Assembly (NCBI GenBank): GCA_001796525.1
Contig: MGMT01000004.1
Location: 1 to 22,631, forward strand
Source of the DNA: Chloroflexi bacterium RBG_13_51_52
GTDB lineage: Bacteria; Chloroflexota; Dehalococcoidia; Dehalococcoidales; RBG-16-60-22
Reading direction: 5' to 3'
DNA: 22,631 bases
The notes below the pieces were generated by a model, which did no database searches, was not told the origin of the DNA, and saw only the letters and a program-made list of their open reading frames with translations. Numbering within the stretch: position 1 is the first letter of the stretch; the number at the start of each line of letters is the position of its first letter. Positions 6,159 through 12,605 of the stretch are shown here, one piece after another. The position numbers were made by a program, and so were the translations under genes.

Positions 6159-7415
6159 TTGTACCAGGCAGCGCGGGGCACGACGGATATCCTCCCGGAA
6201 GAGCAGCCATACTGGCGCTTCGTGGAGAAAGCCATCGCCGATATAACGCGAATTTACGGATATAAACGCATCGATACCCCGATATTCGAGGATACAAGCC
6301 TTTTCCAGCGCAGCGCCGGGGAGTTCACCGATATCGTCCAGAAAGAAATGTACACCTTCGACGACCGGGGAGGGAACAGTCTTACCTTAAAACCGGAGGG
6401 AACGCCGGCGGTGTGCCGCGCTTACATCCAGCACGGCATGCACAACCTGCCCCAGCCGGTCAAGCTTTATTACGTCTCCCCTATTTTCCGCTACGATAGA
6501 CCGCAGGCTGGGCGCTACCGCCAGCATTACCAGTTCGGGTGCGAGGCTATCGGGGATGATGACCCGGCTATCGACGCCGAGGTTATCGATATCGCCTGGC
6601 GGTTTTATAAGTCGCTGGGACTGGCGAACATATCATTACAATTAAACAGCATCGGCTGCAAGGAGTGCCGTCCGGCATACCTTAACATCCTCAAGAAATA
6701 TTATAATAAGCACGCAAATAATTTATGCGCCGACTGTAAAACGAGGCTGGAGAAAAATCCCCTGCGCCTGCTGGACTGCAAGCAGGCGTCCTGTCAGAAC
6801 ATCGCGGAGAAAGCCCCCCAAAGCACCGATAAACTTTGCCCCGCCTGCTCCGCCCATTTTGACCAATTGCAGAAATACCTGGGTCTGCTGGAGATTCCTT
6901 TCATAATCAACCACCGGCTGGTGCGCGGTCTGGACTATTACACCCGCACCGTCTTTGAAATCCAGCCGGAGGACGAGGGGGGCCAGAGCACTCTAGGAGG
7001 CGGGGGAAGGTTCGACGGGCTTATCGAGGAGCTGGGGGGCAAACCAACGCCGGCGGCGGGTTTTGCGGCTGGCATAGAGAGAATTATCCTGAACCTCAAG
7101 AAACAAAATATCAGCGTTCCCATGGCGCCCGCCCTGCAGGTATTTATCGCTTGCCTGGGCGAAAAAGCCCGGGATGAAGCGATAAAGCTTGCCGCAGGCC
7201 TCCGCAAGAATGGAATCAGTGTTGTATCAGCTACGGGCGATAAAAGCCTTAAAGCCCAGTTGAGACAGGCAAATACGCTGGGGGCGCGTTACACGGCGAT
7301 AATCGGGGAGGAGGAGGTAAAAGCGGGGACGGTAACGCTGCGGGACATGGCGGAGGGGGGACAGGAGAGCGTAGACGTTAAAGACATGACGGGGCGACTT
7401 GCCTCCTCGCAGTGA
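6159..7415 (+). CDS. hisS: Histidyl-tRNA synthetase
   Basis: This class II enzyme charges tRNA-His in the cytosol. The 418 residues are normal for bacterial HisS. Visible: the N-terminal signature RGTTDILPEEQPYW, motif 2 around SPIFRYDRPQAGRYRQ (about 107-122), the HisRS-specific LVRGLDYYTR (about 254-263), motif 3 with GFAAGIERII (about 302-311), and a C-terminal anticodon-binding domain. The middle holds the family's Cys-rich stretch (IGCKECRP, LCADC, LLDCKQASC, LCPACS). I chose the TTG at 6159 because AAGGAG (6146-6151) lies 7 nt upstream and the protein then begins like other HisS; the ATG at 6099 would add 20 non-family residues. No tRNA or aspS gene follows in this window. Confidence 0.95.
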   Translation: MYQAARGTTDILPEEQPYWRFVEKAIADITRIYGYKRIDTPIFEDTSLFQRSAGEFTDIVQKEMYTFDDRGGNSLTLKPEGTPAVCRAYIQHGMHNLPQPVKLYYVSPIFRYDRPQAGRYRQHYQFGCEAIGDDDPAIDAEVIDIAWRFYKSLGLANISLQLNSIGCKECRPAYLNILKKYYNKHANNLCADCKTRLEKNPLRLLDCKQASCQNIAEKAPQSTDKLCPACSAHFDQLQKYLGLLEIPFIINHRLVRGLDYYTRTVFEIQPEDEGGQSTLGGGGRFDGLIEELGGKPTPAAGFAAGIERIILNLKKQNISVPMAPALQVFIACLGEKARDEAIKLAAGLRKNGISVVSATGDKSLKAQLRQANTLGARYTAIIGEEEVKAGTVTLRDMAEGGQESVDVKDMTGRLASSQ

Positions 7416-7531
7416 CAAGGGGGTCCGAGCTATCCTTCTTTAAGTCAGCACGTTACATTATGTTAGAGAACGGCATTTCCTGCAAAACGGACGAACTTAA
7501 TATTAATTATGTAAAACAACCTTTTCAGGGG

Positions 7532-7559
7532 TTGACAAATGTACATATTGTGCTATAGT
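7532..7559 (+). promoter_or_regulatory. Strong promoter for the surface-protein leader
   Basis: -35 TTGACA (7532-7537), 16-bp spacer, -10 TATAGT (7554-7559) with an upstream TG giving an extended -10 (TGCTATAGT). The start is expected near 7566. Its strength fits an abundant product. The preceding gap, 7416-7531, shows no gene and no convincing hisS terminator. Confidence 0.8.
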
Positions 7560-7565
7560 TGATAT

Positions 7566-7793
7566 GAAGTGTACCTTGCAAAAGGTACGCGCATACGCTA
7601 TTTGTTTTAAGGAGGTGATGCGATGTAATCAGCCCGCAAAGGGAACAGAGCCATGATGCTCTGACTGATGCTTCTAAGCTAGAGTATCTCTGCAAACAAG
7701 AAAGAAAAAAGACTTAGAGGCATGCCTGTTTGCAGGGGTATGGAATATTCAGATAAGAATCAAGCAAATAACTAAGGAGAAAATTAAAAGTCG
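7566..7793 (+). ncRNA. Long structured 5' leader RNA of the first Asp-box surface protein gene
   Basis: About 228 nt between the promoter and the ATG, without an ordinary gene. It contains: a hairpin of 7 perfect pairs with a GCAA tetraloop (7571-7588); a perfect Shine-Dalgarno and start-stop (7609-7628); a hairpin CAGAGC/GCTCTG (7646-7651 with 7658-7663), which ATCAG/CTGAT (7628-7632 with 7665-7669) could enclose; and two long crossing helices, 7668-7678 with 7713-7723 (11 bp) and 7685-7698 with 7727-7740 (14 bp, two wobbles). The crossing helices form either a pseudoknot or two alternative folds. The loop between them is purine-rich (AGAAAGAAAAAAGA). I recognise no known riboswitch class. 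A role in mRNA stability or translation control of the surface protein is inference. Confidence 0.5.
7609..7628 (+). promoter_or_regulatory. Perfect Shine-Dalgarno with AUG-UAA start-stop
   Basis: AAGGAGGTGAT is a full complement of the usual 16S 3' end. The well-spaced start (7 nt after GGAGG) is the ATG at 7623, followed at once by TAA (7626-7628). An earlier ATG at 7618, only 2 nt from GGAGG, would give a 12-residue peptide ending at 7656. Either would load ribosomes inside the leader, 140-170 nt before the real gene. Confidence 0.4.
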
Positions 7794-10700
7794 ATGAAAA
7801 AAATAATCAGAAAGTTCTGGGGAGTTGGAATAGTATTAATCTTACTCTCCACACTGTTTGTAGGGGCCATTCCGCAGGCCGCAGGCGGGAACTTCGCTCT
7901 TACCAACTCGTTTGCGCAGCCGGGCATTTTCCCGACCGACACGACCCTGGCACCAGCGGCTGGCTTCGGCGTTCTGGATGTAGCCCAGTCCGGCTCAACC
8001 ATCTATATCACGGGCGATGCAGCCGGCGTCGAATACCTCTACAAGTCAGCGGACGGCGGTGTTACCTGGACCCAGACTGCCAGAGGCGCAGTTGGATTCA
8101 ACCGCGGTCTGCCGTGTGACGCTGTAGTCGGCGGCGGCGGTTCTACCTGGGGCCTGGTAGCCGTTGCTCCGGACGACCCCAATATTGTGGTAGTCGTCAA
8201 CACAGAGAACCTGACGGTTGGCGATGGCGTGTGGCTATCCACCACGGGCGGCGCGTTATTCCAAAACCTGCCCGGCATCACATCCAATATCACCACTGTT
8301 GCCATCTCACCGTTAATGGGACCCTTCCGCTATATTATCGTGGGCGGCAGCCAGAATGCTTCCGCTCCTAACAGCAACCTCGGTTACCTGGTGCAATGGA
8401 CAATGGGTTCCCTGACGCCCGCCTGGGCAGCGCCAACCAACTTCGGGTTACTGGGAGCTGAAGGAGTCCACGCCCTGGCATATTCGCCTAACTTCCTTGC
8501 CGACCAGTGCTTACTGGTGGTTACCGAGAATGTAGGTCAATCGGCATTTCCCACGACTGATGGAAATATAGCACTCCGCGTCTACAGGTACGATATTGCC
8601 GATTGGGACCATAATGTAGATGCCACCTTCCCGAGGTATCTAGTCCGCTCTACCGATAACCAACTGGTAATGGGTAGTGCCGACATAGTACTCGATGCCA
8701 ACTTCTACATGGGCGATGAAGCCTCACAGATAGGCTTTATCGGCGCGAATATAACCGGCAACGTTACCGCGGCCGGAGAGCAGCTCGGCGGTGTATTCCG
8801 CGTCGCGGCTGGCCCCATTGTCGCCGGTAACGTCACACTTACCAATATCGACGCCGGCAATCCTATCAACAGCGTCGCCTGGGACGGCACGAACCTTATG
8901 GCAGCCGTACAGGGTGTGAATGCTGCGGGCCTGGTTGTGCGGCGTTCGGCAACAGCCCTGTCGCCATTCCCGCTGTTCCTGACGAACACAGGACTCAAGA
9001 CCCCGGGCACCGGCAACGCCACGCTGGTACTCTTTAACGCCAGCAGCGGAGTCGGCCTGGCTTTCTCACGGGGCCAGAACAGCGCTATCTGCCGCACGAC
9101 CGACTACGGAAAGTCGTTCAACGGCTATGCGCTGTCCAACAGCAACTTTGCCACAATTCATAGTATATGGACCAGCGCTGACGCCGCGACCAAGTATGTT
9201 ACCGTAGGCGACGGCGTGGGCGCGGACTTGAACGTCTGGCGCCAGTCCGGCTTCACCTGGGAGCGTGTAGCCATCCTGGCTGGAGCTACCGCCCAAACCT
9301 GGATAGTAGAAGCCGATGCGGAAAATTCGGCGTCGGTTTACATTGCTCGCATGGGCGCAACAACGATGTACAAATCGACCGATTCCGGCAATACCGTATG
9401 GTCGATACGCACCTGCCCCAATAACATCCAGGACATCGTCGTCCAGAATGCCGACACAATATATGTCGGAGTTGCCGGACAACCCTGGATCCGCAAGGCA
9501 ACAGGCACGCTGACGACATGGAGCCTACCGATGGCAGTCGGTTTCGCGGCGGGCGGAGGCAACGTCTTTAGCGTTACACTCCTCGCCGACGATACATTAC
9601 TGGTCGGAGGCACAACCGGCGGCGTAGCCTATACGACAGACGGAGGCGCCACCTGGGCGTCGCTGCCCAATATCGGCGGCAACGTGGTGCTTGCAGCCAG
9701 TGGATTGGCAACCGGGGACAGTGTCTATTCCGTCGGTGACGCTCTTGTCGCAGGCTTCAACTTCTTAGGACGCTGGACATTCGGCGTCAACACGGTAGTC
9801 TGGACCGGCGGTCAACCAATAGCGGCCGGCGGCGTGAAAGGCGTAGCGCTTTCCAACGGCGTGCTGTACGTCTTTGACAGCGCCGCAGCCGGTACCAATG
9901 CAGGCATGATGTACAGAATACTCCGACCCACGGTAGACTTCACCAACAACCTCACGACCGGCACCCAGGATATTATTCCACCCTTTGCAGTAGCAGTTCT
10001 CGCACACGCATCCGCGACAGATGTCAACATACTGCATGCCACCGCGGCGGGTACAACCTCATCAATATGGGTGCTAGGCCAAGGCGCAATCGACAGCCTT
10101 GACAACTATGTTGACTATCTTACGTCTCCCAGCAATGCTCCTGCACCGGTGTATCCGCTGGTAGGCAATAAGATTTCAATCAACAGCATCAACGGCGCGG
10201 TTGCCGGGTTCGTCTTCAAGTGGACCTCCCCGCCTGTAGTCGTAATCCCCGGACCTCAACTCTACAACTACAACCTCGAGGTCTATCTCGATGAAGCCGG
10301 GCTGGTTCCCATAGCCGGCCTCCCTGGTCTTGCCCAGCTTGCCGCTGCTTCACCGGCACCTGATATTTCAGTTGCTTCCGGCGTTATTAACGGCGGCGCT
10401 CCTGCCACCGGTTTAACCGGAGCGGCTGGTATAGCTGTTCCCGGCGAGACCTACTACTGGAGAGTCAGGGTAGACCTTGGCGCCCCGGTGGAGAGCTACT
10501 GGTCACCGATGCAGACCTTCACGATCGAGCAGCTGGTGGCAGTAGTACCCATCATCTCCTCACCGGAGAACGGTACATCAGTTAGCACGGCTACCCCGGC
10601 CTTCTCCTGGAGCCCGATTGCCGGAGCCACGAGCTACTCCTTCGAGCTATACGACACTGCGGACGTGGATAACAACGATCCTATTTACTCGGTTATCACC

Positions 10701-11048
10701 ACATCCGCAGGCGCGCAGGTACCTACTCCTCTAACCCGCGGCGGTCAGTACTTCTGGAGAGTAAAGGCTCTAGCTCCTGCTGAAGGCGAATGGTCAACTT
10801 TGGCCAACTTCATCGTGGCTGAAATACCGGCGGAACAAGTACCGCCAGTAATCATCACCACGGCTCCTCAACCCACCATCAATGTCACAGTGCCGCCAGC
10901 TCCTCAAGCCACCACCACTGTGGTGACGGTACCCCCGGCTGTAACAGAGGAAGTCAATCCTACTTACATCTGGGCTATCATCATCATCGGCGCGGTATTG
11001 GTGATTGCGGTGATTGTCCTGATTGTCAGAACAAGACGTTCAGTCTAA
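7794..11048 (+). CDS. Large Asp-box (BNR) repeat cell-surface protein, S-layer candidate
   Basis: 1084 residues. An N-terminal signal peptide (KKIIRKFW, then the hydrophobic GVGIVLILLSTLFVGA) is followed by a repeat region of beta-propeller type with Asp-box motifs near residues 85 (KSADGGVTWTQ), 435 (RTTDYGKSF), 527 (KSTDSGNTVW) and 615 (YTTDGGATW). Two fibronectin III-like domains follow (about 790-908 and 919-1007; YYWRVRV, YFWRVKA). Then come a Pro/Thr/Val-rich linker, one membrane helix (about 1057-1077) and the basic tail RTRRSV. The protein should be exported and held by its C-terminus. From memory, Dehalococcoides has an abundant Asp-box protein proposed as its S-layer; this gene's promoter and leader fit such a role. 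The nearest ribosome site (AAGGAG, 7774-7779) is 14 nt from the ATG, unusually far. The upstream in-frame TAA at 7785 rules out an earlier start. A strong terminator follows. Confidence 0.9.
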   Translation: MKKIIRKFWGVGIVLILLSTLFVGAIPQAAGGNFALTNSFAQPGIFPTDTTLAPAAGFGVLDVAQSGSTIYITGDAAGVEYLYKSADGGVTWTQTARGAVGFNRGLPCDAVVGGGGSTWGLVAVAPDDPNIVVVVNTENLTVGDGVWLSTTGGALFQNLPGITSNITTVAISPLMGPFRYIIVGGSQNASAPNSNLGYLVQWTMGSLTPAWAAPTNFGLLGAEGVHALAYSPNFLADQCLLVVTENVGQSAFPTTDGNIALRVYRYDIADWDHNVDATFPRYLVRSTDNQLVMGSADIVLDANFYMGDEASQIGFIGANITGNVTAAGEQLGGVFRVAAGPIVAGNVTLTNIDAGNPINSVAWDGTNLMAAVQGVNAAGLVVRRSATALSPFPLFLTNTGLKTPGTGNATLVLFNASSGVGLAFSRGQNSAICRTTDYGKSFNGYALSNSNFATIHSIWTSADAATKYVTVGDGVGADLNVWRQSGFTWERVAILAGATAQTWIVEADAENSASVYIARMGATTMYKSTDSGNTVWSIRTCPNNIQDIVVQNADTIYVGVAGQPWIRKATGTLTTWSLPMAVGFAAGGGNVFSVTLLADDTLLVGGTTGGVAYTTDGGATWASLPNIGGNVVLAASGLATGDSVYSVGDALVAGFNFLGRWTFGVNTVVWTGGQPIAAGGVKGVALSNGVLYVFDSAAAGTNAGMMYRILRPTVDFTNNLTTGTQDIIPPFAVAVLAHASATDVNILHATAAGTTSSIWVLGQGAIDSLDNYVDYLTSPSNAPAPVYPLVGNKISINSINGAVAGFVFKWTSPPVVVIPGPQLYNYNLEVYLDEAGLVPIAGLPGLAQLAAASPAPDISVASGVINGGAPATGLTGAAGIAVPGETYYWRVRVDLGAPVESYWSPMQTFTIEQLVAVVPIISSPENGTSVSTATPAFSWSPIAGATSYSFELYDTADVDNNDPIYSVITTSAGAQVPTPLTRGGQYFWRVKALAPAEGEWSTLANFIVAEIPAEQVPPVIITTAPQPTINVTVPPAPQATTTVVTVPPAVTEEVNPTYIWAIIIIGAVLVIAVIVLIVRTRRSV

Positions 11049-11082
11049 GACTGACCTGACGGACGGCCTTCTTAGGAAGGAC

Positions 11083-11117
11083 GAGAGCCCCGACAAAATG
11101 TCGGGGCTCTCTTTTTT
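11083..11117 (+). terminator. Strong intrinsic terminator of the first surface-protein gene
   Basis: A 13-bp perfect stem (11083-11095 with 11099-11111, GC-rich GAGAGCCCCGACA arm), a 3-nt AAA loop and six Ts (11112-11117). It lies 34 bp after the stop codon. Confidence 0.95.
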
Positions 11118-11207
11118 ATCGCAAAATCTCCCCCGTATCAATCCCGTATCAAGTACGGAACAAGCTCTTTACGAAAGGGAGAAATTGGGAAGGGGAAGAA
11201 GGGGCGG

Positions 11208-11235
11208 ATAAAGAGACTTGAGGCTTTTTCAAGTC
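11208..11235 (-). terminator. Terminator of the moeA-like gene
   Basis: On the minus strand GACTTGA pairs with TCAAGTC (11235-11229 with 11221-11215) across a 7-nt loop, followed by the weak T run TCTTTAT. The hairpin begins inside the gene's TGA stop codon. The 11118-11207 gap beside it holds no gene that I can see. Confidence 0.5.
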
Positions 11236-12493
11236 ACGGTGCCAGGACCTGGACGGGGATAACCTCGCCGCTTGCCAAGGAGTTTTTACCTTCCGGGACG
11301 CAGATGAGGCAGTTAGCGGCGGCGATAGCCTGCAAACGGCTCCTGTTTTTATAAAGCCGGACGCTGTAATTCCCATTAGCATCACGGGAGAGCACGGCGT
11401 CTTTAAATTCGGTCCAGGCGGGGTGACGGCCTGAAACGTTTTCCACGAGCCTGGCGGAAACGGTCGGCAGGGGGTGACCGATATCGCCGCCCATACGCAG
11501 AATACCCGGCAGGGCAAGCTGGAGGAAAGCCATTTCGTTACTGGCGGGGCCGCCGGGGAGGCAATAGACGGGCTTACCTTCCCAGATACCGAAGGCGATA
11601 CCCTTGCCGGGGCCCATACGCACATGATGGAATACCTCGCGCCAGCCGAGTTTATCAAGCACACCGATAACGAGGTCGCGCTCGCTGCCCCAGGCACCCC
11701 CGCTGGTGAGGATTACATCAGCATCCCGGATATGTCCGGTTAGTTCGCTTCTGATAGCGGCTTCATTATCATTAGCAATCGAAGAAACACAGGATATGCC
11801 GAAAGAAGCGAGCCAGGCTTCCATAGTAACCAGATTGCTGGCATAAAGCTGGCCGGGGTGAAGGTCTGAACCGGGGGCGACGACTTCATCACCGACGCCG
11901 ATAACGGCTATTCTGGGGCGGCGGTAAACGCTGACGCGATTGATACCCGCCGCGGCCGCCAGCCCTAAATAGCCCGGTAAAAGCTTCTCCCCCATTTTTA
12001 CGATTATATCGCCTTTTTTCACTTCTCCGCCGGCAATCAGCACGTTGCGGCCCTTTGCCGCGTCGGCCTTTATTAACACCTCGGCGGGAGAAACTTCCTC
12101 GCAGAGTTCTTCCGATACCACCGCATCGGCGCCTCCGGGTATCGGTGCGCCGGAGCAGACTTTAATGGTACTGCCCCGCTTGACTTCCCCTTCGTATTTG
12201 CCTCCGGCATACACAGAACCGATGATGTTTAAACGCACAGGATGCCGCACCGAGGCTTTTGCCACATCCGCGGAGACAACAGCGTAGCCGTCTTTGAGCG
12301 TTACATCAGAGGAAGGATAACTCACGTCCGCTACGATATCCGCCGCGGCAACACGGCCGACGCTTAAAGCCAGGGGCATTTCCTCGACGCCAACGGTCTT
12401 TACATTCGAGCTGATGAGCTCAAAGGCTTCCCGATAGCCGACGTAGCCGGTACCTTCATCAATTTCGTTGGTCTCTTTTTCCATGTCTGACAT
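11234..12493 (-). CDS. moeA: MoeA-like molybdopterin molybdotransferase
   Basis: MoeA inserts molybdate into adenylylated molybdopterin in the cytosol, completing the cofactor for Mo/W enzymes. From the ATG at 12493 it has 419 residues, normal length. Recognisable: DGYAV (about 68-72), VCSGAPIPGGADAVV, IAVIGVGDEV, the MoCF-type TSGGAWGSERD and LPGGPASNEMAF. The family's usual TSGGVSVGxxD and PGNPVS are altered here, though the aligned Asp is kept, so a divergent paralogue is possible. A promoter at 12517-12546 places the transcript start near 12510, which rules out the TTG at 12517 and favours the ATG at 12493 or 12484. No other cofactor gene and no molybdoenzyme lie in this window. It sits between two surface-protein genes. 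Confidence 0.88.
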   Translation of the reverse strand: MSDMEKETNEIDEGTGYVGYREAFELISSNVKTVGVEEMPLALSVGRVAAADIVADVSYPSSDVTLKDGYAVVSADVAKASVRHPVRLNIIGSVYAGGKYEGEVKRGSTIKVCSGAPIPGGADAVVSEELCEEVSPAEVLIKADAAKGRNVLIAGGEVKKGDIIVKMGEKLLPGYLGLAAAAGINRVSVYRRPRIAVIGVGDEVVAPGSDLHPGQLYASNLVTMEAWLASFGISCVSSIANDNEAAIRSELTGHIRDADVILTSGGAWGSERDLVIGVLDKLGWREVFHHVRMGPGKGIAFGIWEGKPVYCLPGGPASNEMAFLQLALPGILRMGGDIGHPLPTVSARLVENVSGRHPAWTEFKDAVLSRDANGNYSVRLYKNRSRLQAIAAANCLICVPEGKNSLASGEVIPVQVLAP

Positions 12494-12516
12494 TTTACAC
12501 CATTTTCCCAGATTCA

Positions 12517-12546
12517 AGTATATACTCCATACATAATTTTATTCAA
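12517..12546 (-). promoter_or_regulatory. Promoter for the moeA-like gene
   Basis: On the minus strand the -35 is TTGAAT (12546-12541) and the -10 TATACT (12522-12517), 18 bp apart. The expected transcript start near 12510 decides the moeA start codon. Confidence 0.6.
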
Positions 12547-12569
12547 ATTACTCGGAATAATACGGGGTA

Positions 12570-12598
12570 TTGACTTTAATATTTTTAAAGAGTAAAAT
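12570..12598 (+). promoter_or_regulatory. Promoter for the second surface-protein gene
   Basis: -35 TTGACT (12570-12575) and -10 TAAAAT (12593-12598), exactly 17 bp apart. The transcript start falls near 12605, one base before the in-frame GTG at 12606, so the TTG inside the -35 box is not a usable start codon from this promoter. Confidence 0.6.
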
Positions 12599-12605
12599 TC
12601 GCCAT

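Noticed and set aside
7631..7663. Possible c-di-GMP class I riboswitch because of CGCAAAGGG
   Set aside because: Only this short string resembles the class; the second conserved GACGCAAAGCC segment and the matching P2/P3 layout are absent.
7628..7678. Hammerhead-like three-way junction with CTGATG
   Set aside because: The conserved core needs CUGANGA and a GAAA strand; here CTGATGC is off by one and no GAAA is correctly placed.
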